Assembly (NCBI GenBank): GCA_963749895.1
Contig: CAVVOG010000003.1
Coordinates: 1,178,001-1,242,000, forward strand
Reading direction: 5' to 3'
DNA length: 64,000 bases
From: AC-51 sp963749895
GTDB taxonomy: Bacteria; Actinomycetota; UBA4738; HRBIN12
Numbering within the stretch: position 1 is the stretch's first letter; each line of letters begins with the position of its first letter. Under the pieces are notes generated by a model. The model made no database searches. It was not told the origin of the DNA and worked only from the letters and a program-made list of their open reading frames with translations. Both the position numbers and the translations under genes were made by a program. Positions 7,904 through 16,388 of this stretch are shown one piece after another.

Positions 7904-8689
7904 TCAGCTCGACTCGGCGCCGCTCGTGGTCTGGACCGGGGGTTCCCGGTGCCCGCGAGAGGTCTCGAACAGCGAGAAGCTCGCCATGAGCTGCCGGTCA
8001 CCGAAGGGGAACCGCCGGAAGATCCGCACGTCGTCCCCGTCGAACTCCAACACGTTGTAGCACGGCTTCGTGTGCCCGCGCACGCGCATCGACGAGACCG
8101 TGCCGGCGTTCGCGACGTAGAGATCCTCGAGCCGCCAGACGTACGGGACGTGCTTGTGCCCGGACAGCACGACGTGGACCCCCGCGTGCATCAGGACCTC
8201 AAGCAGGTCGCCGGCGTCCATCACGGTGCTGCGCTCGCGGCCCGTCCCAGGGATCGGGAGGAGGTGGTGATGCAGGACGAAGACCTTCAGGGCAGCGGGA
8301 TGCGAGAACCGCTCCATGATCCAGTCGTAGTGGACCCGACCGACCTTGCCTTCGTTCAGGTCGGGCTCCGAGGAGTCCACCCCCACGATCCGCACGTCGC
8401 CGATGTCGTGCGTCCACATCCGCGGCCCGACGAGCTCCTCGAAGTGGAGGTAGCCCACGTTGCGGGAGTCGTGGTTGCCCGGGACGGTGAACAGCGGCGC
8501 GTCGATCCGCTCCGCGTAGGCCAGCCACGCCTTGTACTCGGGACGGAACCCCTCGTTCGTGAGATCGCCCGAGACGACCACCGCGTCGGGGCCGAGCTCG
8601 TTCAACTCCTCGATCACCCGGTGCATCAGGTTCGGGACGAAGAAGGGCGACCCGACGTGGGGATCGGAGATGTGGGCGATCGTCAGCAC
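7904..8689 (-). CDS. calcineurin-like metallophosphoesterase
   Basis: A 261-residue two-metal phosphoesterase with all the family blocks: AHISDPHVGS, VVVSGDLTNEG, TVPGNHDSRN, FVLHHHLLPI and VVLSGHKHVPYVW. The class hydrolyses phosphomono- or diesters (cyclic nucleotides, phospholipids, nucleotide anhydrides); the substrate here is unknown. It is the first gene of the cDPG/rho run and starts with GTG six bases after a TAGACT -10 box, so it is likely leaderless. A role in breaking down cDPG is possible from position only. Confidence 0.88.
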   Translation of the reverse strand: MLTIAHISDPHVGSPFFVPNLMHRVIEELNELGPDAVVVSGDLTNEGFRPEYKAWLAYAERIDAPLFTVPGNHDSRNVGYLHFEELVGPRMWTHDIGDVRIVGVDSSEPDLNEGKVGRVHYDWIMERFSHPAALKVFVLHHHLLPIPGTGRERSTVMDAGDLLEVLMHAGVHVVLSGHKHVPYVWRLEDLYVANAGTVSSMRVRGHTKPCYNVLEFDGDDVRIFRRFPFGDRQLMASFSLFETSRGHREPPVQTTSGAESS

Positions 8690-8695
8690 GGAACG

Positions 8696-8701
8696 AGTCT
8701 A
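8696..8701 (-). promoter_or_regulatory. -10 box (TAGACT), leaderless start of metallophosphoesterase/cDPG operon
   Basis: TAGACT on the minus strand ends six bases before the GTG start at 8689, and no Shine-Dalgarno site is present. This is the only clear promoter-like element ahead of the run that includes the cDPG genes and the transaldolase. Confidence 0.55.
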
Positions 8702-8717
8702 GGCGTGCGAGCGACGA

Positions 8718-9503
8718 TCAGACAGGACCTACGGGCGGTCCGTCGGTCCGCATCCCGGCCCGCATCCCACCGTCGACCAGCAGCGAGACACCGTTGACGA
8801 ACGACGCACGGTCGCTGGCGAGGAACACGGCTGCCTCCGCGACGTCGCGAGCCGTACCGATCCGACCGATCGGCGGCGTCGGCCACGTCGATGGGTCGTC
8901 CTCACGCTCCTCCTCGCCCGGCACCGTCATGTGTCGCATCCCGGGGGCGGTGTCGCCGGGACAGATCGCGTTCGATCGCACCCCGCGGCGACCGCCCTCG
9001 ATCGCGAGCATGTCCGAGAGCATCACCACGGCGGCCTTCGAGACCGAGTAGATCGCGATCTCGACCTCACCTCGGATCCCCGCGTCCGAGGAGACGTGGA
9101 TCATGTTGCCCCGCCGCTCCTCGAGATGGGGGAAGGCAGCCCTCGCGTACAGGAAGTACCCACGGACGTTGACGTCCATGATCGCGTCGTAGACGTCCGG
9201 CGGCGTGTCGAGGACCCCCGCGACCGCGCCCACCCCGGCGTTGTTCACGAGCACGTCGAGCCCGCCCATCCGCTGGACGGCCGCCTCGACCGATCCCTCG
9301 ACCTGCGCGGGGTCGACGGCGTCGGCTCGCACGTACGCGGCGTCGCCCATACCCGAGAGCTCGGCGGCAGCCCGCTCCCCCAGCTCGACGGTCCGTCCGG
9401 TGACGACGACCCGGGCTCCCTCCTCGAGGAACCGTCTGGCCGTCTCGAGGCCCAGTCCCGTCGTCCCGCCGGTGATCAGCGCCGCCTTGCCTCGCAGCTC
9501 CAT
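8718..9503 (-). CDS. SDR-family NAD(P)-dependent oxidoreductase
   Basis: A 261-residue classical short-chain dehydrogenase. The Rossmann motif TGGTTGLG is at about 12-19, NNAG at about 87-90, and the catalytic Ser-Tyr-Lys set appears as HVSSDAG...YSVSKAAV. It ends with the usual FVNGVSLLVDGGMRAG. An acidic or basic residue fixing cofactor choice is not decisive (VVTGRT suggests NADP). The substrate cannot be told. The gene is divergent from the MarP-like protease gene, with a 12-bp palindrome between them. Confidence 0.88.
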   Translation of the reverse strand: MELRGKAALITGGTTGLGLETARRFLEEGARVVVTGRTVELGERAAAELSGMGDAAYVRADAVDPAQVEGSVEAAVQRMGGLDVLVNNAGVGAVAGVLDTPPDVYDAIMDVNVRGYFLYARAAFPHLEERRGNMIHVSSDAGIRGEVEIAIYSVSKAAVVMLSDMLAIEGGRRGVRSNAICPGDTAPGMRHMTVPGEEEREDDPSTWPTPPIGRIGTARDVAEAAVFLASDRASFVNGVSLLVDGGMRAGMRTDGPPVGPV

Positions 9504-9529
9504 CGTCGTCGCTCGCTCCTTGCCTCGCT

Positions 9530-9541
9530 CGGTCCGGACCG
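9530..9541. promoter_or_regulatory. 12-bp perfect palindrome between divergent SDR and protease genes
   Basis: CGGTCCGGACCG lies in the 56-base intergenic region, 27 bases from the SDR start and 19 bases from the protease start. It could be a dimeric repressor site, but such palindromes also arise by chance in DNA this rich in GC. Confidence 0.3.
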
Positions 9542-9559
9542 TGGGACGATACCTGTCAC

Positions 9560-10732
9560 GTGTCGCTCGTTGACCTGGTGCTCGCGGGGTTGGCCGTCGC
9601 GTCGGCGATCGGCGGGTACCGACGCGGCGCGATCCTCCAGGCGTTCGGCCTCCTCGGGCTCGCCGGTGGCATCTCCCTGGCCGTGATGGCCCTGCCCGCG
9701 GCGACCGGTCCCATCGACGGGGTCGCCGCGCGGATGGGCGTCGCCGTCGGCGTCGTGCTGGTCGGCGGGGCGGTCGGCAACCTCGTCGGCTGGCTGGCCG
9801 GGTCGCGGGTGCGTGCGCGCCTGGCGCACCCCCGTGTGGCTCGGACCGATGCCGTGCTCGGCGCCACGCTGTCGATCACCGCGCTCGTGCTCACCACGTG
9901 GTTCCTCGCCCTGAACCTCGCGAACGGTCCTTTCCCGGGGTTGTCGTCCGCGCTCCAGCGATCGAGGGTCGTCGCGCTCCTCGATGACTCGCTCCCGCCG
10001 CCCCCCGGTCTGGTCGGAGGCCTCGAACGCGCCGCGACCCTGCTCGGGTTCCCCGATGTGTTCGTCGGGCTTCCGCCTCCCCCCGCGCTCCCGGTGCCCG
10101 AGCCCTCGAGCGAGGTCGTCGGGTCCGCCGCGCGGATCGCGGCGCCCGGCACGATGGAGGTGCTCGCGGACGGATGCGCGATCGGCCTGCTGAACGAGGG
10201 TTCGGGGTTCGTCGCCGCGCCCGGTTACGTCGTGACGAACGCCCACGTCGTGGCGGGGACGCGCGACCAGCTCGTGATCGTCGACGGGGCTCACCTCCAC
10301 GCCGACGTCGTCGCGTTCGATCCGTCGCTCGACCTCGCCGTCCTGCGGGTGCCGGACCTTCGAGCCGAGCCGCTGGAACTCGCCCTGGAGGAGGTTCCGC
10401 GGTCGACCGCGGGTGCGGTCCTCGGGTTCCCCGGCGGACCCCCGCTGGCCCGTTCACCGGCGGCGGTCCGAGCGGTGGTCGACGCGGCGGGGCGGGACAT
10501 CTACGGCGAGGGCCGGGTCGATCGGCGTCTCTACGAGCTGCAGGCCGTCGTGCGACCCGGCAGCAGCGGCGGGCCGTTCGTGCTGCCCGACGGTCGCGTG
10601 GCCGGGGTCGTGTTCGCGAGCTCGACGGTCGACGACCGACTCGCGTACGCACTGACCGCCGCCGAGGTCGCCCCGATCGTCGAGCTCGCCCGACTCCGGA
10701 CGCGACCGGTGGGCACGGGGGCCTGCGTCTAG
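9560..10732 (+). CDS. MarP-like membrane serine protease (CvpA domain + trypsin-like domain)
   Basis: A 390-residue protein. Residues 1-120 contain four hydrophobic segments and fit a CvpA/colicin-V-production membrane domain (VDLVLAGLAVASAIGGYRRG). Residues about 185-380 are a chymotrypsin-fold protease with His in VVTNAHVVAG, Asp in DPSLDLAVLRV and Ser in VVRPGSSGGPFVL, so all three catalytic residues are present. The family includes mycobacterial MarP, which supports survival in acid by processing a peptidoglycan hydrolase. Translation starts at GTG (9560). The stop overlaps the convergent thrB stop by three bases. Confidence 0.9.
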   Translation: MSLVDLVLAGLAVASAIGGYRRGAILQAFGLLGLAGGISLAVMALPAATGPIDGVAARMGVAVGVVLVGGAVGNLVGWLAGSRVRARLAHPRVARTDAVLGATLSITALVLTTWFLALNLANGPFPGLSSALQRSRVVALLDDSLPPPPGLVGGLERAATLLGFPDVFVGLPPPPALPVPEPSSEVVGSAARIAAPGTMEVLADGCAIGLLNEGSGFVAAPGYVVTNAHVVAGTRDQLVIVDGAHLHADVVAFDPSLDLAVLRVPDLRAEPLELALEEVPRSTAGAVLGFPGGPPLARSPAAVRAVVDAAGRDIYGEGRVDRRLYELQAVVRPGSSGGPFVLPDGRVAGVVFASSTVDDRLAYALTAAEVAPIVELARLRTRPVGTGACV

Positions 10733-11604
10733 GTTCCGTCGACCTCGAACCCGGTGGTGCGGACGCCGGGACGCAGCACCCGCCAGGACGGACGTTCCCC
10801 GAGGACCTCGACGGGATCGGCGCCGCCGTCGACGTGGAACGCGAGGAGCGTCGGCCCGGAGCCCGACACGCACACGGGCACCCGCGCACGCCGCAGCTCG
10901 TCGAACGCATCGGCGACCTCCGGCACCAGCGCGAGCCTGGCCTCCTCGTGCAGGCGGTCGCGGAGCGCGACCGCCAGCAGCGACGGATCGTGCATGAGCG
11001 CCTCGACCACCAAGGCGGCGTGGGCAAGGTTGAAGATCGCGTCGGCGCGAGGGACGTCGACGGGGAGCACCTCCCGCGCGCCGACGGTGGACACGTGCAC
11101 CTCGGGCACCAGCGCGACGGGACGCACGTCGGGGTGTGGATCGAACCGGCGGACCGTGCCGCCCGGGACCACGACCGTGAACCCACCGAACACGGCGGGC
11201 GCGGCGTTGTCGGGGTGTCCCTCGACCTCGGCCGCGGCCGCGAAGACGGTCGTCGGATCGGAGGCCCACCCCAGCTCCAACAGCGCCGAGGCCACGACGA
11301 CACCGGCCACCGCAGCCGAAGACGACGACCCCAGCCCGCGTTCCACCGGTATCCGGTTGCGCCCGTGCAGGGCGAACGGCGGCACCTCGACGCCGATCCG
11401 TGCCGCCACCCACGAGATCGTCCGCGACACCATGTCGGTGCCGTCGGTCGGGAGTTCGTCGGCACCCTCGCCTTCCCACGTGATCGACGGCGGGCGGTCG
11501 GTGTCGGCGGTCACCTCGTTGACCAGGTTCAAGGCGAGCCCGAACACATCGAACCCCGGCCCGAGGTTCGCGCTCGTCGCGGGGACACGGACGGTCACCC
11601 GCAT
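10729..11604 (-). CDS. thrB: homoserine kinase
   Basis: A 291-residue GHMP kinase that phosphorylates homoserine for threonine synthesis. It starts MRVTVRVPATSANLGPGFDVFG, the standard opening, and has the GHMP ATP loop VERGLGSSSSAAVAG and a C-terminal VCVSGSGPTLLAF. It lies three bases after thrC and is transcribed with hom-thrC. The 3' end overlaps the stop of the convergent protease gene. Confidence 0.95.
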   Translation of the reverse strand: MRVTVRVPATSANLGPGFDVFGLALNLVNEVTADTDRPPSITWEGEGADELPTDGTDMVSRTISWVAARIGVEVPPFALHGRNRIPVERGLGSSSSAAVAGVVVASALLELGWASDPTTVFAAAAEVEGHPDNAAPAVFGGFTVVVPGGTVRRFDPHPDVRPVALVPEVHVSTVGAREVLPVDVPRADAIFNLAHAALVVEALMHDPSLLAVALRDRLHEEARLALVPEVADAFDELRRARVPVCVSGSGPTLLAFHVDGGADPVEVLGERPSWRVLRPGVRTTGFEVDGT

Positions 11605-11607
11605 CGA

Positions 11608-12693
11608 CTACAGACCCAGCCCTTCGGCGACGGTGGCGGCGTCGGGAGGCACGGTGGTCGGGTGCGCCGCGCCGGCGATCGCCCACTCCGGGTCCTTCAG
11701 CCCGTGGCCGGTCAAGACGCACACCACCGTCGCGCCCGGCCGCAACGTCCCGTCCGCGTGGAGCTTGAGCAACCCCGCGACGCTCGCGGCGCTCGCCGGC
11801 TCGACGAACAGCCCCTCGCGCGCGACGCGGCGGTACGCGGCGAGGATCTCGCGGTCCGTCACCGCCTCGATCCCACCTTCGGACTCCCGAGCCGCGGCGA
11901 TCGCCTTGTCCCACGAGGCGGGGTTCCCGATCCTGATCGCCGTCGCGATCGTCTGCGGATCCTTCACCGGCTCCCCCTTCACGAGCGGCGCAGCGCCGGC
12001 CGCCTGGAACCCGAACAGCTGCGGCGGCTCCGCGATCACGCCGTCGGCGAGGTACTCGGAGTAGCCGAGCCAGTGGCTCGAGATGTTGCCGGCGTTGCCG
12101 ACCGGCACGCAGTGCACGTCGGGCGCACGACCGAGCGCGTCGCAGATCTCGAACGCGGCGGTCTTCTGCCCCTGGATCCGGAAGGGGTTCACGCTGTTCA
12201 CGAGCGTGACCGGGTAGTGCTCCGCCAGGTCGCGGGCGAGGGCCAGCGAGGCATCGAAGTTGCCCTCCACCTCGAGGACGCGGGCGCCGTGGACGAGCGT
12301 GGCGGCCATCTTGCCGATCGCGATCTTGCCCTTGGGCACGAGCACTGCGCAGGTGAGCCCTGCCTTCGCGGCGTACGCGGCTGCCGCGGCGCTCGTGTTC
12401 CCCGTCGAGGCGCACACGACCGCCCGCGCGCCCTCCTCGACCGCCTTCGAGATCGCGAGCGTCATCCCGCGGTCCTTGAACGACCCGGTCGGGTTCGCAC
12501 CGTCGTACTTGAGCCAGACGTCGCAGCCGGTTTCCGCCGACAGAGGTTCGGATCGCACGAGCGGGGTGCCTCCCTCCCGCAGGGTGATCACCGGCGTGGC
12601 GTCACCGACGGGCAGCCGGTCGCGGTACTCCTCGATCAAGCCGCCCCACTGGTGGACCATCCCCGTCGGGGGCATCGGGGGCCGGATGCTCAC
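11608..12693 (-). CDS. thrC: threonine synthase
   Basis: A 361-residue PLP enzyme converting O-phosphohomoserine to threonine. The PLP lysine is in PTGSFKDRGMTLAI, followed by VVCASTGNTSAAAAAYAA and the phosphate-binding VPVGNAGNISSHWLGY. It is the short bacterial form, without the extra N-terminal domain of plant-like enzymes. Translation starts with GTG in a GTGA overlap with the hom stop, so coupling is likely. Confidence 0.95.
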   Translation of the reverse strand: MSIRPPMPPTGMVHQWGGLIEEYRDRLPVGDATPVITLREGGTPLVRSEPLSAETGCDVWLKYDGANPTGSFKDRGMTLAISKAVEEGARAVVCASTGNTSAAAAAYAAKAGLTCAVLVPKGKIAIGKMAATLVHGARVLEVEGNFDASLALARDLAEHYPVTLVNSVNPFRIQGQKTAAFEICDALGRAPDVHCVPVGNAGNISSHWLGYSEYLADGVIAEPPQLFGFQAAGAAPLVKGEPVKDPQTIATAIRIGNPASWDKAIAAARESEGGIEAVTDREILAAYRRVAREGLFVEPASAASVAGLLKLHADGTLRPGATVVCVLTGHGLKDPEWAIAGAAHPTTVPPDAATVAEGLGL

Positions 12694-13979
12694 TCCTCAC
12701 CCTCCACGCGGATCATGCTCTCGACCGCCCGCACGCACGAGAAGCTGCGGACCTCCGCCAGGGTCGCTTGGAAGTCCTCCTCGCGGGCTCGGTGGGTGAT
12801 GAACACGAGGGTCGCCTCGTCACCTGCCCCCTCCTGCCAGACGCGCTCGATCGACACGGCGTGCCGACCGAAACACTCCGCGATCTCGGCCAGAACCCCC
12901 GGACGATCCTCGACGTGGAGGTTCAGGTAGTACTGGCCGCGGGTCTCCCCCATCGGGCGGAGGCGACGGGAGAGTCCGGCCCGCGGAACCATCCCCGCGT
13001 GCGCGTGCGCGAGGTGCCGGGCGACGTGCACGACGTCGCCGACGACCGACGTCGCAGTGGGATCGCCCCCGGCGCCGCGCCCGTAGAACATCAGCTGACC
13101 CACCTTCGCACCCTCGACGAAGACCGCGTTGAACGCCTCGCGAACGCTGGCGAGCGGATGGGCGACGGGCACCATCGCCGGATGCACGCGCGCGGAGACC
13201 TCACCGTCATCGAGCTCGGCGATCGCCAGCAGCTTCACGACGTAGCCGAGCCGATCGGCGTCGGCGATGTCCTGGGCCGTGATCTGTGTGATCCCCTCGC
13301 GGTGGACATCGCCGGCGGTGACGTCGGTGTCGAACGCTAGGGTGGCCAAGATCGCGCACTTCGCGGCCGCATCGAAACCCTCGACGTCGGCCGTCGGATC
13401 GGCTTCGGCGTACCCGAGCCCCTGGGCCTCGGCGAGCGCCTCCTCGAACCCCCACCCTCGCTCGGACATCTGCGTGAGGATGTAGTTCGTCGTCCCGTTG
13501 ACGATCCCGAGGATCCGGTCGACCCGCTCGCCGGCGAGGGACTCCTGGAGCGGCCGGATCAGGGGGACGCCACCCGCCACCGCCGCCTCGAACCGGAGGT
13601 CGAGCCCGGAGGCGCCGGCCGCGGCGAACAGCTCGCGCCCGTGATGGGCCAGCAGCTCCTTGTTGGCGGTGACGACCGGCTTGCCCGACGCGAGCGCCTT
13701 CGCGATTAGGGACCGCGCCGGCTCGATCCCCCCGAGGAGCTCGACGATCACGTCGACCTCGGGGTCGTCGACGACGGCGTCACCGTCGGTCGTGAAGGCC
13801 CCCGCCGGGAGCGGGACGCCACGGTCCTTCGCGGGGTCGCGGACGGCGACCCGCGTGACCGCGACCCGCACGCCGGCGCGCCGCTCGATGTCGTCGGCGT
13901 GCTCGTGGAGGGTGCGGACCACGGAGGCCCCCACGGTGCCGCACCCCAGCAACCCCACGTGGATCGTCCGCTCGCTCAC
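12690..13979 (-). CDS. hom: homoserine dehydrogenase
   Basis: A 429-residue NAD(P)-dependent enzyme reducing aspartate semialdehyde to homoserine. It has an N-terminal Rossmann domain (HVGLLGCGTVGASVV), the substrate and catalytic region (VTANKELLAHHG; GIVNGTTNYILTQM; GYAEADPTADVEGFDAAAKC) and a C-terminal ACT domain (from about 350, LHVEDRPGVLAEIAECF) that usually mediates threonine feedback. The chosen start is GTG at 13979, with AAGGAG six bases upstream. It heads the hom-thrC-thrB operon. Confidence 0.95.
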   Translation of the reverse strand: MSERTIHVGLLGCGTVGASVVRTLHEHADDIERRAGVRVAVTRVAVRDPAKDRGVPLPAGAFTTDGDAVVDDPEVDVIVELLGGIEPARSLIAKALASGKPVVTANKELLAHHGRELFAAAGASGLDLRFEAAVAGGVPLIRPLQESLAGERVDRILGIVNGTTNYILTQMSERGWGFEEALAEAQGLGYAEADPTADVEGFDAAAKCAILATLAFDTDVTAGDVHREGITQITAQDIADADRLGYVVKLLAIAELDDGEVSARVHPAMVPVAHPLASVREAFNAVFVEGAKVGQLMFYGRGAGGDPTATSVVGDVVHVARHLAHAHAGMVPRAGLSRRLRPMGETRGQYYLNLHVEDRPGVLAEIAECFGRHAVSIERVWQEGAGDEATLVFITHRAREEDFQATLAEVRSFSCVRAVESMIRVEGEE

Positions 13980-14063
13980 CTGCCGCTCCTTCGACCGTCG
14001 CCGGCGGCGCACGCCGCCCGAGCCCTCAGTATCCCCTCGCGACACCCTCGGTGACCGCGAACC

Positions 14064-15737
14064 TCAGGCGTCGCCACGGTCCATCCGCTCGGGTGCGGAC
14101 ACGCCGAGCAGCCCGAGGAGGTTCGCGATCACCTGCTTCGTCGCGGCGCACACCCACAGGCGCGCCTGCGTGAGCTCCTCGTCGTCTCCGACGACCCGGC
14201 ACTCCGTGTAGAAGCGGTGGAACCGACCCGCGAGATCGTGGACCGCGTGCGTCAGTCGGTGCGGAGCCCGCAGCGTCGCCGCACGCTCGATCGTCGCCGG
14301 GATCTCCGCGAGCGCCTTCAGCAGCTGCACCTCGGTCTCGTGCGTCAGCCGGGAGAGGTCGACCTGGCCGATCGGGCGGCGAGCGATCCCGGCCGCCTCC
14401 GCCTTCCGCAGGATCGACGCGATCCTGGCGTGCCCGTACTGCACGTAGTACACGGGGTTCTCCATCGTCTGCGCCTTCACGACCTCGATGTCGAAGTTCA
14501 TCGGGTGGTCGTTCGAGAACAGCAGCAGGTGGAACCGCGCCGCGTCCGCTCCGACCTCCTCGATCAGGTCGTCGAGCGTCACGAAGGTGCCGGCGCGCTT
14601 GCTCATCTTCACCGGCTCTCCGCCGCGCAGGAACGTGACGAACTGGTAGAGCAGCAGCTCGACACGGTCGGGGTCGAACCCCAGCACCTCCGCGGCGCCC
14701 TTCACGCGCACGACGTCGCCGTGATGGTCGGCCCCCCACACGTAGATCAGGTGGTCGTACCCGCGCGAGAACTTGTCGATCACGTACGCGCAGTCCGCCG
14801 CGAAGTACGTATGGACCCCGTTCGAGCGGATCAGCGGCCGGTCCTTGTCGTCGCCGTGATCGGTCGAGCGGAACCACACGGCCCCCTCGGCGTCGAACAC
14901 CGCGCCGGCCTCGCGCATCCGGTCGATCGCCAGCGCGATCTCGCCCTTGTCCGCGAGCGTCGCCTCCGACACGAACGAGTCGAACACGACGCCGAACCGC
15001 TCGAGCGTCGCGCGGATCTGGTCCATCGCGCGGCGAGCGCCTTCGGCGCGCATGCGGACGAACCGCTCGTCGGGTGGCAGGTCGGCGAGACCCGGCCCCT
15101 CGGTGTCGATGATGTCCTGCGCGTACGCCCGCACGTAGTCGCCGTGGTACCCGTCCTCGGGGAACTCGACGTCGCGCCCGAGCAGGTCGAGGTACCGGGC
15201 CTCGACCGAGGCCCCGAACCGGTCCATCTGCCCACCCGCGTCGTTGAAGTAGTACTCCCGCTGGACCTGGTCGCCGGTGAACGACAACAGCCGAGCGAGG
15301 GCGTCGCCGATCGCGGCGTTGCGCGCGTGCCCGATCGTGAGCGGTCCGGTGGGGTTCGCGCTCACGAACTCGACCTGGACCCTCTCACCGGTCGGCGGAC
15401 GGCCCCCGTACCCTGCGCCCTCCTCGGCGATCTGCCGCAAGACGTCGTGGAGCCAGTCGCCGGTGAGGAAGATGTTCACGAACCCGGGTCCGGCGATCTC
15501 CACCCGGTCGACGAACGCGGCGGGCGGCAGAGCTTCGACCAACGCCTGGGCGACCTCGCGCGGCGGGCGGGCGGCGGCCTTCGCCAGGGCGAGAGCGACG
15601 TTCGTCGCGAAGTCCCCGTGCTCCTTCTGCCGGGGGGCCTGGAGTTCCGGTGTCGGGAGACCGTCGTCGAGTCCGAGGCCGGGCGCGGCGGCCTCGAGTC
15701 CCTCGCGGAGCCACGCGATCAGTCGATCCTCGATCAC
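14064..15737 (-). CDS. argS: arginyl-tRNA synthetase
   Basis: A 557-residue class I aminoacyl-tRNA synthetase. It has the N-terminal additional domain, the HIGH-type motif in EFVSANPTGPLTIGHARNAA, a KMSKRAG loop as in bacterial ArgRS (GEPVKMSKRAGTFVTLDDL), and a C-terminal DALR anticodon-binding domain (PHRLTHAVHDLAGRFHRFY). Translation starts with GTG, overlapping the receiver-domain gene by four bases. argS upstream of hom-thrC-thrB is a familiar actinobacterial order. Confidence 0.95.
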   Translation of the reverse strand: MIEDRLIAWLREGLEAAAPGLGLDDGLPTPELQAPRQKEHGDFATNVALALAKAAARPPREVAQALVEALPPAAFVDRVEIAGPGFVNIFLTGDWLHDVLRQIAEEGAGYGGRPPTGERVQVEFVSANPTGPLTIGHARNAAIGDALARLLSFTGDQVQREYYFNDAGGQMDRFGASVEARYLDLLGRDVEFPEDGYHGDYVRAYAQDIIDTEGPGLADLPPDERFVRMRAEGARRAMDQIRATLERFGVVFDSFVSEATLADKGEIALAIDRMREAGAVFDAEGAVWFRSTDHGDDKDRPLIRSNGVHTYFAADCAYVIDKFSRGYDHLIYVWGADHHGDVVRVKGAAEVLGFDPDRVELLLYQFVTFLRGGEPVKMSKRAGTFVTLDDLIEEVGADAARFHLLLFSNDHPMNFDIEVVKAQTMENPVYYVQYGHARIASILRKAEAAGIARRPIGQVDLSRLTHETEVQLLKALAEIPATIERAATLRAPHRLTHAVHDLAGRFHRFYTECRVVGDDEELTQARLWVCAATKQVIANLLGLLGVSAPERMDRGDA

Positions 15738-16093
15738 GCCGACCCTCCGAGATGGTCGCGGACCGTCTCGATCAGCTCGGTCGGATCGAACGGCTTCGTG
15801 ACGAACGGAGCCTCGAGCGACCGCACGTCGTCCTCGAGCGTGCGGGCCGTGAGGAACACGACCGGGATCGACGCCGTGGACGGGTTCTCACGCAGCCTGC
15901 GGTGGACCTCGCGTCCGTCGAGCCCCGGGAGCATCAGGTCGAGCACGACCGCGTCGGGCCGGTCGGCCGCCACCGCCGCGAGGGCGTCCTCCCCCCGCGA
16001 GGCCGTGACGGTCTCGAAGCCCTCGAGGCCGAACGTGACCTCCAGGAGACGGAGGATCGCAGGGTCGTCGTCGACGAGGAGCACGCGCGCCAC
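15734..16093 (-). CDS. single-domain response regulator (receiver)
   Basis: About 119 residues comprising only a CheY-like receiver: acidic pocket ARVLLVDDDPAIL, phospho-acceptor Asp in AVVLDLMLPGLDG, Thr in VVFLTAR and Lys in FVTKPFDP. There is no output domain, so it must signal through a partner protein. No histidine kinase is nearby. I prefer the GTG at 16093, because the upstream ATG (16105) falls inside a TATGCT -10 box that ends seven bases before this GTG. It is co-transcribed with argS. Confidence 0.88.
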   Translation of the reverse strand: MARVLLVDDDPAILRLLEVTFGLEGFETVTASRGEDALAAVAADRPDAVVLDLMLPGLDGREVHRRLRENPSTASIPVVFLTARTLEDDVRSLEAPFVTKPFDPTELIETVRDHLGGSA

Positions 16094-16100
16094 GGGCCCG

Positions 16101-16106
16101 AGCATA
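16101..16106 (-). promoter_or_regulatory. -10 box (TATGCT) for receiver gene-argS
   Basis: TATGCT on the minus strand, seven bases before the GTG at 16093, suggests a leaderless transcript and argues against the ATG that overlaps the box. Confidence 0.5.
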
Positions 16107-16158
16107 GCGGCGCCGCCCGGGGGCTCCGGACCCGGTTGCTAGACTCGGACGGCTGCGG

Positions 16159-16230
<72 letters not shown>

Positions 16231-16388
16231 CGCGGGCCGCCGGGGGCACGTGCATGTGCCGGGGTCGGACATCACGTGGACAGGTCGTTCGCTCGCATCG
16301 GGATCGCGATGCTCGAGACGATGTCGGGACCTTCGCCCCCACTGCCCCCCCTGCAAGGTGCGAGGATGGCGTTGGAGGAGGTGCCACG

